A stretch of DNA of 48,544 nucleotides from Zygnema cylindricum. Taxonomy: Eukaryota > Streptophyta > Zygnematophyceae > Zygnematales > Zygnemataceae. The stretch is from positions 227,721 to 276,264 of the forward strand of contig JBBHKE010002948.1 of the NCBI GenBank assembly GCA_037447655.1, given 5' to 3'. The notes beneath the pieces are model-generated. The model worked only from the letters and a program-made list of their open reading frames with translations, was not told where the DNA came from and did no database searches. Positions 21,376-35,427 of the stretch are shown piece by piece (position 1 is the first letter of the stretch; the number at the start of each line of letters is the position of its first letter). The translations under genes were made by a program, and so were the position numbers.

Positions 21376-21591
21376 CATCGTGCATCGATGTTAGAGTTAA
21401 TAACATTTTTGCCACTTAAGACATGTTTTCTCGGTACACACCTGTACGATTCTTAATTTGAGACCGCCAATAGGAAGCTTAGAATATTACCTTTCAATCG
21501 CCATCGCCAGATCTACAATCCGACAATTGTGTACGGAGAAAAGATGTTTTAAGTGAAAAAAAAACATCAACACAAATTGCGATTCGCGGTG
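21376..21591. mobile_element. TA-inserted MITE, family C copy 2
   Basis: This 216-bp element is flanked by TA. Its long inverted termini each hold a CACTTAA(A/G)ACAT or ATGTTTTAAGTG block and a TGTACGGAGAAAA-type block. The outer end resembles family B (CGATTCGCGGTG). Confidence 0.65.
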
Positions 21592-21629
21592 TAATTTACT
21601 AATTTGTACGATTTTCATGCTTGCGTGGC

Positions 21630-21838
21630 AAAGTATTGTCATCGCACGCGATAACTGCTGCTTAAAACATCTTTTCTTTGTACACACTTGTCGGATTGTG
21701 GATCTGACGGTTGCGATTGAAAGGAAAATTCATTCGCTTCCGACTGGTTGTCTTAAATTAAGAATCGTACAAGTGTGTACCGAGAAAATATGTTTTAAGT
21801 GGCGTAATAATTATTAACACTAATAGCGATACACGTGT
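21630..21838. mobile_element. Family C MITE copy 3 (left end decayed)
   Basis: It contains TTAAAACATCTTTTCT and the complementary GAGAAAATATGTTTTAAG, plus AATAGCGATACACGTG at the right end. The left terminus has diverged, so the boundary is approximate. Confidence 0.55.
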
Positions 21839-21899
21839 ACTGCATAGATGTCGCACTCGTAAGGATTTTGACATTTTTACGAAATTTCGTTTTTTTTTT

Positions 21900-22520
21900 T
21901 TAGTTTTTTGAATCTTTCGTTATATGCATATACTTTTTGTACAGGTGAAATGTACGGATAACATGTACGGATTAATTGTACGGAAATTTCCCACAAGAGG
22001 CGCGCGCGAAGACGGTGTCTCCATAGTTGTCTAATTCGAACGGAATTCGACGCTTGTACGAAAACTGCGTAGTATTCGTTGATTTCATACTTTTCGTAAA
22101 TTTCGTACAGTATTTGCTGTACGGAATGAACGGAGATGTAAAAAATATACGGAAAGTGTGACCAAAAAAATCAAAAGAACGGAAAATAAACGGAAATGTA
22201 CACCATTATTCAGAAAGTGTACCCTAAAAACCTTAAAAGTACGGAAAATTTAAGGCAATTTTACTCAAGTATGAGGGAACGTAGGGAATGTACCCTAAAA
22301 AGTAAAAGCCCTAAAATCCCCCTTAAATAACCCTAAAAAGGACAAAAATGTAGGGCCACTGTACGTTAATGTACAAACAATGTAACGCAGCTGTATATGT
22401 ACCATAAACCCTAAAATAAATAGCCCTAAAAAGTACGGAAAACATGGACACTGTACGTAGATGTACGTAAAATGTAAGGCGGATATTCTAAAATATACGA
22501 AATGTACAAAAATGTTCCCA
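21900..22520 (+). repeat. Degenerate TGTACGGAAA-rich region
   Basis: Many spaced copies of TACGGAAA, TGTACGG and CCCTAAAA occur over about 600 bp, without a fixed period. Similar TACGG words recur inside family A elements. It looks like a decayed short-unit array rather than coding DNA. Confidence 0.5.
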
Positions 22521-22532
22521 TAAAAACCGCTA

Positions 22533-22747
22533 CACCGTGAATCGTTATTCGCGTAAAGGCTTCTTTAGCGTGTAGGAACAATTACCGTCATTTACGCTAA
22601 TTGAGAATTTGTAAATTTTCAACGAAATCGTTTATTCTAATTAGGAATTAGGGCTTTTTTTAAATAGTGTGGATAATTCTATTTGAGAATTAAAATATAA
22701 AAAGGTACCTTAAATAGCGTCCATTACGCCAATACCGATTCACGGTG
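22533..22747. mobile_element. TA-inserted MITE, family B copy 3
   Basis: This 215-bp element has ends CACCGTGAATCGTTATTCGCG and its near-complement, flanked by TA at 22531-22532 and 22748-22749. Confidence 0.78.
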
Positions 22748-22759
22748 TACTGTACAGTA

Positions 22760-22957
22760 CACCTTGAATCGTTATTAGCGTATAAAAATTATTAGTGTAA
22801 AGAAAGAATTAGCGTCATTCATTCTAATTTAGTGCCAGGAGACGTGGCAGATTATGGTCCACGTCCGTAAATAGTGGAATTATTATAATTAAGGTATCAA
22901 TGTCAAGATTTTGGGGTGCCGATAAAGCGTACATAAGGCTAATGACGATTCACGGTG
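22760..22957. mobile_element. TA-inserted MITE, family B copy 4
   Basis: This 198-bp element has ends CACCTTGAATCGTTATTAGCG and GACGATTCACGGTG, flanked by TA. It lies only 12 bp from copy 3 and is nearly the inverted equivalent of copy 6 at 31012-31194. Confidence 0.78.
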
Positions 22958-22959
22958 TA

Positions 22960-23395
22960 CTGTACTTTCGTTCCATGTGTTTGCTAGAGAAATCGTGCGG
23001 TCACACCCTTGATTTGGTGCGTGCACAAAAAATCTGTATTGCTGTTCAGAAAAAGATTTTATTTCCAATAACGCGATGGTAATACCATCAAAGTACAAAA
23101 CATGATTGTCACTAAAAAGTATTGATGACCAACAAAGGTTAAAGACCAAAATCCTAAAGGACTAAAAACACAACAAAAATGCATGAAAAGCCTAAAAGGA
23201 AAGAAAGAAAGCAAGTACAACAAAACCAAACTAATGAAACACTACAAACTAACCTAGCCGCTAAAGCCTCAAACTACGCCCAACTAAAGATCAAAATTAT
23301 GGATGTCATGCCAAATATCTGTACGAGCTCGCCTACACGTAGTTTTGACAGCTTAGACGTCCATTACAGGTTAGTTCTTAACCAAACGGCCGTTA
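22960..23395. other. Spacer between two MITEs, nothing recognised
   Basis: This is an A-rich plus strand with a lysine-rich short open frame (23179 onward) that runs into the next MITE. No family is recognised, and I treat it as non-coding. Confidence 0.4.
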
Positions 23396-23912
23396 CACCG
23401 CGAATCGTAATAAGAGTAAAAAAAAAATTAGAGTAAAAAAATGAAAAAAAAATAGAGTTATTTATTCTAGTTTGTGTGATATACCCTTTTCAAAAAAGAA
23501 ATTACTCTAATTTATCCAATAACTCTAATTAATCCGCGCTAAATATCTTTACTAAATTAGGTAGACGTACAAAATTTGACAAAACGTACATATTTACGTC
23601 ATTATGACGTTTGCACTACGCGGTTTGTGAAAACGCAGTTACATAATAACAGCATGTATTAAATATTTTTTTGTACTTTTTTAGTTAATAAAGTACTATT
23701 CTAGTTTATAAAGTACAGTTTTGCACGGTGAAACACCAACCGTACGCCACACTATTTCGAACGACACTATATTAGAATAATTAAACGCTAATTAAACCTT
23801 ACCTTAAATAGTATAATGAAAAAAATATAATCATTTACTCTATTTAACGTGATAGAGTATAAATTTAGGGCGACAGAATTAGCGTTATTTACTCTAATTA
23901 CGATTCGCGGTG
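23396..23912. mobile_element. TA-inserted MITE, family B copy 5 (long)
   Basis: This 517-bp element has ends CACCGCGAATCGTAATAAGAG and CTAATTACGATTCGCGGTG, flanked by TA at 23394-23395 and 23913-23914. It is non-coding. Confidence 0.78.
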
Positions 23913-24179
23913 TAGAGTCCAGGGGAAATCCTGAAACGTCCGATTTAGAGTTAACTCGGGTAAGCGAAGTGTGGTTTTGTGCCGCCATGTTAAACGCACG
24001 GAGGACGAACAACAAGTGTTTCCTAGCTTTGGTTACAACGGCGAACTGGTTTGGAAGTCTGCACCTGGCGCTCACAATGCGAAAAGTTCAAAAGCGCGTC
24101 CTTCTACCCACAATTAAGCCTAAGACATGCATGCGATAGGCAAATAACACTTATATTATGGACACAATCTCCACAATCT

Positions 24180-26510
24180 AGAAACGTTGTAGTCTGTATA
24201 AGTATGATTATTATTAGGCTTAGTACAGTTACTATAAATGTAGAATTAGTATTAGGACAGTTATTAGTAAGTATAATCAGTATTACTACAGTTATAAGTA
24301 TCTATAATCAACATTAGTACAGTTAATAGTCGGTATGATTAGGATTCATTCAGTTATTTTTCTTTATAGTTAGTGTTAGTACAGTTATTAGTAAGGTTTA
24401 TTAGCAATGTATCCTTTCTATAAGTGTTAATACTAATTATATATTAACTGTACTAACGCTAATTATATAGACTAATAACTGTAAAAACACTAATTATACA
24501 AAATGCACTAATACTAATTGCATGAACTAATAATGTGCTAATACTAATTATACAGAAAGAACTGTACTGATATTAAATTGTACAGACTAATAATTGTACT
24601 AGTAACTGTGTTAACACTAATTATACATACTAAAAAATGACTAATAATTGTACTAGTAACTGTGTTAACACTAATTATACATACTAAAAACTGATACGAA
24701 TTGTAACATACCAACAACTATACTAATACTAGTTATACAAACTAATAACTGAACCAATACATTATACAAACTACTAACTATAAAACACTAATTCTACATA
24801 CATAAAACCCTGACATATATTCTATTATACAAACTAATAATTGTACTAATACTAATGTTACAAAATAATAATTATACCAAAACTACTCATACAAACACAT
24901 AACTGTACCCATATAAATTATACATACTAATAGTTGTACTAATACTGATTATACGTACTAATAGCTGGACTAATAGTTATTGTACACAAATAATTAGTAT
25001 GAATATTTAGTATCAGTACAGTTATTAGTCTGTATAATTACTATTAGAATAGTTGTTAATCTGTATATTTAGTATTAGTATATTGCTTAATCTGTATATT
25101 TAGTATTACTACCCTTTGTAGTCTGTATAATTAGGATTATTATTGGGATTAGTGCAATTATTAGTCATGCATAATTTGTAATAGTACAGTTATTACTCTG
25201 TATAATCAATATGAGTACAATAATATGAGTACAATTATGAGTCTGTATAATCAGTATTGCTACACTTATTAGTCGGTATGATTAGGATTCATACAGCTAT
25301 GTTTTTGTATAGTTGATGTTAGTACAGTTATTAGTAATTTATAATTAGTATTGAGAAAGTTATCAGCAATGTATACTTTCTATGAGTACTATTACCAATT
25401 ATATTATAACTGTAACAACACTAATTATAAAAAGTAATTACTGTACTAGCGTTAATTATAAAGACTAGTAACTGTACAAATACTAACTATTTATATGAAT
25501 AACTGCACTACCCCTAATTATATAGACTAATATGTGTTCTAATACAAATTATATGTACTAATAAGCTTACCAGTAATAGTTATACATACAAATAACTATG
25601 ATAATACTGATTACACATACTAATTACTGTACTAATACTGATTATACATACTTAATTACTGTACTAACACACTAATTATACATATTAAAAACTATACTAA
25701 TTCTAATTATACAAATTAAAAACTAAGTTAATACTAATTATACAGACGAATAACTGTACAAATCCTGACTATATAATAGTTGTCCTAATACTAAATATAC
25801 ATTACCAAATACTGTCCTAATAATAATTAGACTGCACTAACACTAATTATATAGACTAAAACTGTGCTAAGACTAATTAGACTAATTAGACAGACTAATA
25901 ACTGTACTAACAATAATTATATATACTAAAAACTGTACTAATATTAATATTATGCAGGCCTAAAATTGAGTTAATACTAATTATACAAACATATAACCGG
26001 TTAATACTAATTCAACAATATTAACTATACTAACACATTATAAAGACTGATAATTGTGTTAATTTTAATAATACATACTAATAACTGTGTTAATACTAAT
26101 TATATAGACTAATAACTGTGTTAACACAAATATACATACTAATAACTATAAAAGTATTAATGATACAAAATGTATTAATACTAAATGCATGAACTAATAA
26201 TGTGCTAATACTAATTATACAGACAACGACTTGTAGTGATATTAATTGTACAGACTAATAACTGTGCTATAAACTAATTATACATACTAAAAACTGTATT
26301 GATACGAAATGTACAGACTAATAAGCGTACTATTACTAATTATAAAGACTAATAATTGTGTTATTACTAATGATATAGTCTACAAACTAATAACTGTGTT
26401 AGTAATGATAAAGACAAATAGCTATTCAAATACTAATTATACATTACTCAAAAGTGCTAATTATACATTGTTAACAACTATACTAACACTAATTCCACAT
26501 TACAAATAAC
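24180..26510. repeat. AT-rich satellite of about 31-34 bp units, left block, with orientation switches
   Basis: The degenerate unit is approximately TAACTGTACTAATACTAATTATACAGACTAA. Units read as the complement at about 24200-24420, forward at 24420-25000, complement at 25000-25390, and forward at 25390-26500. Unit identity is variable and some units are shortened. There is no coding sequence. The head-to-head junctions make the array one large imperfect palindrome. It resumes at 28672 beyond the retroelement. Confidence 0.85.
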
Positions 26511-26768
26511 AAACAAAATTTGAAAAAAATGGTCTACTTTCCTAAAAAGCGCTACGGTAAATCATCTGAGTCCATAGAAACAAAAAGAAGTAGCATTGCA
26601 AACACTGAAAAACTACATGTGGGGGGGGAAACAAAAAGGATACGCAAAGCAAAAGCAACGAAAATACGAGAAGATGGCAGGTAAACCAAAAACGCCCAAA
26701 GGAACCAAAAACAACAAACAAAACATCAAAGGAAAGATCCAACATCTATCAACAAAACACCAAGATAA
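26511..26768 (-). other. 3' tail of the RT remnant
   Basis: This non-satellite sequence lies between the RT stop and the left satellite block and is presumably the 3' untranslated part of the retroelement. It has no obvious poly(A) tail and I could not identify a target duplication. Confidence 0.45.
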
Positions 26769-28671
26769 CTAAAAATCTACAAAAAACAACCACGTAAGTC
26801 GTCGAAACCCGAAGGAGCAAGAGGAGGGAGTTCCGGGACACGTCAAAGATCCATAATTGCAATAGACAGTCCAAAGAGGATAGAAGCATGCACTCGTTGT
26901 ATATGCCACAAATAAACGTTGACAATAAAAAGAAAGTATTGAAACAGAATGGCTCCCAGGTCCCCGCCGCTCGAACAAGCGCCGACCACAAACATGGAGG
27001 AACTTGTCCAAAGCCATACCCAAACAACCAAATATCTCGACCACCATCGGAATGAAGCCATCCATAGCATTGCGATGGGCTTAAGCACGCTCCTCCTTCC
27101 TAGCCACGTCACCGGCAGCCACACCCATATGACGAGTTGCTTGGCTAACGACTATATCCTAGACAGCGTTCGCGAAAAGAACGTCACCAAATGTACAACG
27201 CACACAATCGAGTAATACAATGTCACTCCGACGCAAAAGAATTATGTGAGAAACCCCACGACGAACAGAAAATCCCCCCTCAGAAGCGATAGTACAATGG
27301 TGTCTCGAATCGTGTCGTGCGCCTGAATCAACTCGCCCCCGTGGGAGCAACAAATCACATGGACGCCGCCGGGCTCGAAAACATGGTCATTTGAGCAGAC
27401 AAGACAGTCAAGGAAAGGTGGGCGACGGAGGCCAAGCTGAAACTTGGGGGTCGTGGTGAACTCAACCGGGGTGAATTAGAGTGTGGATAAGATAAAGATA
27501 GCAAATAACCAAGCTCCGGAACCAAGTCTGCCATAAGAGAGAAAGCGTGCACGCGAAGAATCGAAAAGAAAAGCCTCGAGAAGCTTGGTCTTAATAACGG
27601 CGACAACCTGATTTGAAATGGATTCTTAAACACGGGCAACTGATGTCGTAAGAAGAGTAGAAAGAACCGGCATGTCCGCGATATCAGACGGAGGAAGAGA
27701 ACGAGATACATCTAGAAAGGACCGTGGGAAGGCAAGCACACCGTCCGAAATTCAAATATAACGATAGTAAGTATAGGAGTGTCCACGGCCAAAAAACAAG
27801 AGACAATAGTGGAGGCACCAATGCACCAACTTCCGAAATAGGCAGCAGGAGCATCCCGGGCCGTCGATAGTAAACCAAAACCGCCTGCGGAGACAACAAG
27901 AGAGGCCTAGATGCGGGCTGCATGACGAGACTCGGGCTCAAAAGCCCCACGACCTAACAAAGTCTTAAGGATGTCCATGAGGTGATGATCAAATACAGAA
28001 AGGGAGGACACAAAAGTAGGGGTGGGAGGGGAAGTGTGAGTAAGGTAAGTTGGGCGATGGGGGAAACACCGTGTCAAAAGAGCAAAGGCCACTTGGGGAT
28101 CAAAAAGGTTGGGAAGCTCTTCCACATGGGACAAATCTGTCTGAAGAGCAAAATCAAGAAATTGCGTGATGTATGGATCCGAACGAAGCGGGCAACCGAA
28201 CACACGAATGCCTTCGGATGGTGGAGTCTGAAAATCAAGAGGGGGAGTGAAAGAAAGAGGAATAAAACGAGGGGACCAAACAACATACTTAGAGGGTTTG
28301 ACAAAAAAATTGAGTTCCACTAAACGATCCTCAGTATAGCTTAGTCTAAACGACTAATAATGTGTGTATCGTCCGCAATCAAAGGGAAGAGGCAAGAAAA
28401 GAAAGCGGCCGCGGAAGCTCGGAGGGCCCGGTAATGAGTAAAGGCAAACAAAAGGCCCCCAAGAGGATTCCCCCGACGAGTGCCAATCGTGTAAGAAAGT
28501 GGCACCAAATCACCATCTTGGAAAAAGAGAGGTTGTTGCTCAAAAAATAAATGGCCCTTACAAAAGGAAATATATGGACAACCGAAGAAAGTGCAGCAAT
28601 AAGCTATGAAAAAATGGCACTCTGATCCACTTTATTAAAAGCATTATAAACATCGACCTGGAGAACTAACC
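26769..28671 (-). pseudogene. 5'-truncated non-LTR reverse transcriptase remnant
   Basis: Read on the minus strand through several frameshifts and stops, the segments line up as RT motif A (VLQVDVYNAFNKVD, near 28650), GTRRGNPLGGLLFAF, the catalytic ADDTH motif (near 28370), KPSKYVVWSP, and the thumb-like segment (QVAFALLTRCFPHRPTYL). A C-terminal region (GGFGLLSTARDAPAAYFGSW, then FIPMVVEIFGCLG and SFYCQR) ends at 26769. These would copy element RNA at the target site. The 5' part of the protein is absent, and satellite begins directly after motif A at about 28672. That fits a 5'-truncated LINE-type insertion. The element is GC-richer than the surrounding satellite and is dead as read. Confidence 0.82.
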
Positions 28672-30090
28672 AAACCTGTACAAACACTAATTATACAGAC
28701 TAATAAATGTACTTACACTAATTATAAGACTTATAACCGTACTAATGTTAACTATTTATATGAATAAGTGTACTACCCCTAATTATACACCCCTAATTAT
28801 ACAAACTAGTATGCTTACTGATACTAATTATATTTACAATGATACTAATTATATATACAAAGCGTACCAGTACTAGTTATACATACTAATAACTATGCTA
28901 ATAATAATTATACGAACTAATAGTTGTACTAATACAGATTACACAAACTAGTTACTGTACTAATACTGATTATACATACTAAAAACTATAATAACACTAA
29001 TTATACATGCTAAAAACTATACTAAAATTAATTATATAGACTAGCAATTGTATTAAAACTAATTATAGCCATGTAAAATTGAGTTAATACTAATTATGCA
29101 AACAAAGTACTGTAAAAATTCTAATTATATAATAGTCCTAATACTAATTATACTGGAGTGTTAACTGTCCTTACACTAATTATATAGACTAATAACTGTA
29201 CTTACACTAAGTATACAGACTTATAATTGTACTAACGCTGATTATACAAACTAAAACCATGTTAAGACTAATTATACAGACTAATAACTAATCTAATACT
29301 AATGATACAAACTAATAACTATGTTAATTTTAATTAAACAATATTTATAATTGTACTAACACTAATTATACTAACTAATAAATGTAGTAATACTAATTAT
29401 ACACTAAAACTAATTATACAGACAACTAACTGAACCAATACTGATTATACAAACTACTAACTGTAAAACACTAATAATACATACTAAAAATTGTACTAAT
29501 ACTTATTATACAGACTAATAACTGTACTTATACTCCTGTTACAGAATAATAACAGAATAATATTGATTTTCCAGACTCATACATGTGCTCATACTGATTA
29601 TACATACTCATAACTTTACAAATACTGATTATGTGTACTAATAGCTGTGCTAATACTGACCGTACTAATACAGATTATATGTACGAATAACTGGACTAAT
29701 ACTGATTATACAGGAATAATAAATATGAATAATTAGTATTAGTACAGTTTTTAGTCTGCATAATTAGTACTAGTATAGTTATTAGTCTGTAAAAATTTTA
29801 TGAGTACAGTTGTTAGTCTGTATATTTAGTATTCGTACAGTGCTTAATCTGTATACTTAGTATTACTACCCTTATTCATCTATATAACTAGGATTAGTAC
29901 AGTTATTGGTTTGTATAACTAGTGCTAGTACAGTTTTTAGTCTTTATAATTAGCGTTAGTATAGTTATTAGCAGTGTATCCTTCCTATGAGTACTAATAC
30001 AAATTATTTATAATTGTACTAACACTAATTATACAGACTAATAACTGTAAAATTACTTATTATACAAATTGTATTAATACTAATTGCATG
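28672..30090. repeat. AT-rich satellite of about 31-34 bp units, right block
   Basis: The same unit as in the left block reads forward at about 28672-29730, as the complement at 29730-30000, and forward at 30000-30090. It ends in an A run at about 30095-30120. Confidence 0.83.
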
Positions 30091-30525
30091 AAAAAGAAAA
30101 CGAAAAAAAAAAAAAAAAAAACCTTATAAAAGGAAAAAAGTAAAATTCCGGCAAAAATAAGATTGACGGCTGAAAAGGCCTGAGAGTCGTTAAAAATAAC
30201 GTGTCCAGTAACTTTCTTTCCACTAAGGCTATTTTTATCCAAGGGTTATCCTCAATTCTTTTTCGAATATCAAAAGGGAAAAAAAAAGAGAAAACAGAGA
30301 AAAGAGGAGAAAAGATGAAAAAAAACAAAGAAGAAAAAAGAAAGGGAAAAGTATAAATAAAAATAAAATGAGAGAAGATAAGAAAGAGGAAAAGAAAAAA
30401 GGGGACAGCAAAAGCTAAAATAGAAAAGGAGGAGAGACCTCGAAAAAGCGGGTAATAGAAAATAAAGAAAAACAACTCCCTCAAATTTTACTCGGAAAAA
30501 ATCTGATGTTAAATTTTAAAATAAA

Positions 30526-30612
30526 TGCAGGGAGGGAGAGAGAGGGAGGGAGAGGGAGGGAGAGGGAAGGAGAGGGAGGGAGAGAGGGAGAGAGGGAGCG
30601 AGGGAGGGAGAG
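30526..30612 (+). repeat. (GGGAGA)n microsatellite
   Basis: Tandem GGGAGA/GGGAGG units, with purines only on the plus strand. They are preceded by about 300 bp of A/G-rich sequence (30270-30500). Confidence 0.85.
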
Positions 30613-31011
30613 AGCGTCCACTTTTTTTTTTTTTAAGCGTCCCTTTTTGTTTGGGGGTCTCGAGCGGTCACCTAGTAAAAATTATATGTTGCTGTACGGA
30701 TGGAAAACGATGGATTGGTACGGACAGATTTGAGTCGTCGGCGACTACTTGTACGGCAACATGAATCACATCGCGACGTTTTTGTTGACGTGAGATGACG
30801 TCAAGGGCAATTCACGTCCAAACAAAAAAAAAGGACATTCATTTCTTCATCTCATTCACCATCCCTTTCTAGTGTGAATCCAGCAATTGAATAGATGAAT
30901 GGTGATGAAAATGACTTTTGTAGATAGGGCAAACATGATGATTGAAGCGCTCAAAGAGGACACTGTGTGTCCTGCGACAATGAACTAAGCATCCTCCTGG
31001 AGAACATGGTA

Positions 31012-31194
31012 CACCGTGAAAAGTTATTAGCCTTATGTAAGCTATATCGGCACCCCAAAATTTTGTCATTGATACCTTAAATAAAATAAACTACACTATT
31101 TAAGGACGTGGACCATAATCTGCCACGTCTCCCGGCACTAAATTAGAATGATTGACGCTAATTTTTTCTTTACACTAATAACGATTCAAGGTGT
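31012..31194. mobile_element. TA-inserted MITE, family B copy 6
   Basis: This 183-bp element has ends CACCGTGAAAAGTTATTAG and AATAACGATTCAAGGTG, flanked by TA at 31010-31011 and 31195-31196. The interior matches copy 4 in the opposite orientation (GACGTGGACCATAATCTGCC). Confidence 0.75.
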
Positions 31195-31276
31195 AGTGTA
31201 ACATGATAAAAAGGTAGAAGTGAGAGGGTTAGTGCAGATTGTACAGGGAGGTCGGAAAGGTAAGTGGAGTTTGATT

Positions 31277-31455
31277 ATAGACCACTATATGTTAACAAAT
31301 TTCGCCACTTTAAACATCTTTTTTGAGGCCGCCAATCGGAAGCTGAGAATCTTGCCCTTAAATCCCAACCGGCAAATCTAAAAACCGTCAAACGTGCAAG
31401 GAGAAAAGATGTTTTAAGCGACGAAAAAAGGATTAACACAAATAGTGATACACGG
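31277..31455. mobile_element. Family C MITE copy 4 (shortened)
   Basis: It contains GCCACTTTAAACATCTTTT, CGCCAATCGGAAGCTGAGAATC and GGAGAAAAGATGTTTTAAG as in other family C members, and ends in GTGATACACGG. One terminal arm is partly deleted. Confidence 0.6.
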
Positions 31456-31459
31456 TCTC

Positions 31460-32521
31460 ACTACGGGAGTAACCCTTTCTTGCAAATTTTTTGAGCAATC
31501 AAGTGCCTGATGATAACACACGACTCCAGAAGCATGTGGACAAATGTCATACTGGAAGCAAGTAAAGACTGCTGGTAATGTCTAAGTATAACTTGCTGCC
31601 TCATAATCAACACCTATCATGAATCAACCATGGTCTCTTGCTTGCTTCTAGACAAAAAAATTATGTCCTGCCTGATAATGCAAATTAGATATCCCAATAA
31701 TATCCAGGTTCAGATTTGGAATGTGAGACTAGAAAGTGAAGTGGATTCCATCTCATACAAGAGGCAACAACCACCAAATATCCATTTTAGCTTCTTAACA
31801 TTGATGGAATACTCAGATTTTTTTTTTGACAGAGTTGTCAGCAACCTGAAAGGACAAAAGAAGAAAAACAAAACAACCAAAAATTTTACAGAGGGAACTG
31901 ATTCCAATGAAAAAAAAAACATTCTATCAAAATCCCTCACTGGCAGCTACTACAACAGCTAAACAGCTGGAAACCGGAACATCTCCAATTATTCTACGTC
32001 AAACAGCTCTACCAAGAACTATAAGGCAACAGCCAGAGCCAGTAAAAGACAACAAAGCCTATAAAATCAGGAACATCTCCAATAAAAGTATTTTCCAACA
32101 AACTCATGAACAAATTGTAGTCCACCAAATTGGCAATTTTGGCTACTTTCAACCTTGAACGAATAAGACTGCTTTCAGGCTGGCCTTTCACAACTACATT
32201 AGGCTGGCCATTGGTCCATCTACAACTCGCAATATGCAATAGTAGAAAACTTGCAAATTGCATTTCTATCTCGCCTTCACACACCATGTTGCTGCCCCCC
32301 TGCTTGGCCATAAGAACCACAAGGAACTCTATATACAAAGAGCTTAGTAACTCTGGTTTACCATACATCCTGTACATGACTATATCCTACATCTTTTTTT
32401 TATAAGGATTTGACCCATACCCTAATATTCCTCCCAAATCATGTACAATTCCACCTAACAGATTGCAATAGTGTGCAGTAATTCTCTCAGTAATCATTTG
32501 CGTGTCATATGCGTGGACAAT
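31460..32521. other. Region downstream of ATG8, no gene recognised
   Basis: This lies 3' of the ATG8 stop codon, so part of it is probably the ATG8 3' untranslated region. Open frames on both strands, one of 122 codons on the minus strand, show no family motif and were not accepted. Confidence 0.4.
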
Positions 32522-34159
<1,638 letters not shown>

Positions 34160-34930
34160 GATTTCAGGAACAATATTCTGCGAAAGAAAGAACCTTCTTT
34201 CTTAAAAAACAGCAAGGTATCAAACTAAAGCTTCCTGGATTTCCTTAATCTGACACAAACAAATATATCTAATACTTCCCTGACAGATTAAGGAAAACAG
34301 CAAAAGCCTGTAGCCTTTAGAAACAGATTATCATTCACCAAGAATTGCAACAGTTACAGACATGGATTAATAGGACTTGCAGAGTATGCATTCCACAATG
34401 CCTGCAAAACGTTCATGCGAAAAACTTAGAAAGTCGCTTCCAATTATAAGCAGTAAAAACGTCGTACGAAAAACGTGAGCCAATCCAATAGATGCATTGC
34501 GCAAGTCGCACGTACTGTCCATTCCCAAAAAACCTGCGACGCCTTATCAGTCGCAACAACGACATCGCATAAATTCGTCAGCCAACATTATCCTTTGTAA
34601 GTTTCTTCATTAATGTCGCAAGCCGTACAGTTTCATGTCGCAAAACGTCGTAAATAGTTGCATGCCGTACGGTATCGCAGAGGAGTGCTGCGAAAGCAAA
34701 ACCGCCTTACCAGGCGTACCGGTTCGGTTTATGGAATGACATTCGAGCCTCAGAAAAGGTTTGCTTCTGGTTTGGAATTAGATTCGGAATATTGCTAATT
34801 GGTTTGTTATGGAAGTATGGAGCGTATTTGTCGCTTTCTGCACATTTAGAACTGGACAATCTCGGAGGTCCAACTGTTCCCTCCACTCTTGGCTTGACCT
34901 CATCCAGAAGCTCGTAGGATGACGTCACTA
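34160..34930 (-). promoter_or_regulatory. ATG8 5' leader with probable intron, and TGACGTCA motif
   Basis: A leader segment (34177-34160) is preceded by the acceptor TTCTTTCGCAG. The best upstream donor is CTG|GTAAGG (GT at 34711-34710), which would give a leader intron of 534 nt, as many plant ATG8 genes have. A perfect TGACGTCA bZIP-type palindrome lies at 34927-34920. A 73-codon frame in 34928-34707 is probably leader sequence. The transcript start is not visible, so the split between promoter and leader is inferred. Confidence 0.4.
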
Positions 34931-35427
34931 TGACCGAATTTGCTTAAAAAGAGCCAAAACTAAAACTTCCACCGCCATGTGCGGCAATTGACAATGATAT
35001 ATGATAAACTTTTAAATAGTGTGTATACACTTTTAGAGGAAAAACAATATTCGTGTTATGTACGGCAGGAATCCTATTCGCAAATACACTTCTGAGAATA
35101 CCGTTTACAATTTTTTGATCGTATCAAGCCAGAAAATAATAAAATTTGATTAACTACAGTACTATATGTATACCACACTATTAAGTGGTGGCTTTGTATT
35201 AAATGTTTAGAAGTTTGCGCCGTACAATTGTGGTATGTACGATGACAGGACTTGCACAGAATCGCCGTGGAAAATAATTCCCGGCAAAAAGCCAAGAACT
35301 CGGTGCCTCCCCAAGGTCCCACTTACAAAGGTACATACGGTGAAGTTGTGAACAGATATTTGTACAACTTATGTACTTTTTGCCACAATTTGGGGAAGAA
35401 TCATAGTTCAAAAGTAGACGTTTTTAT

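Noticed and set aside
24180-30090. CRISPR-like array
   Set aside because: The repeats are degenerate, have no unique spacers, switch strand, and lie in a eukaryotic genome; it is a satellite.
32009-32377. 122-codon frame downstream of ATG8 on the minus strand
   Set aside because: There is no recognisable motif. It lies where the ATG8 3' untranslated region is expected, and an overlapping frame exists on the other strand.
34707-34928. 73-codon frame upstream of ATG8 as a separate gene
   Set aside because: It lies on the same strand just upstream of ATG8 and ends at a good donor site, so it is better explained as ATG8 leader sequence.
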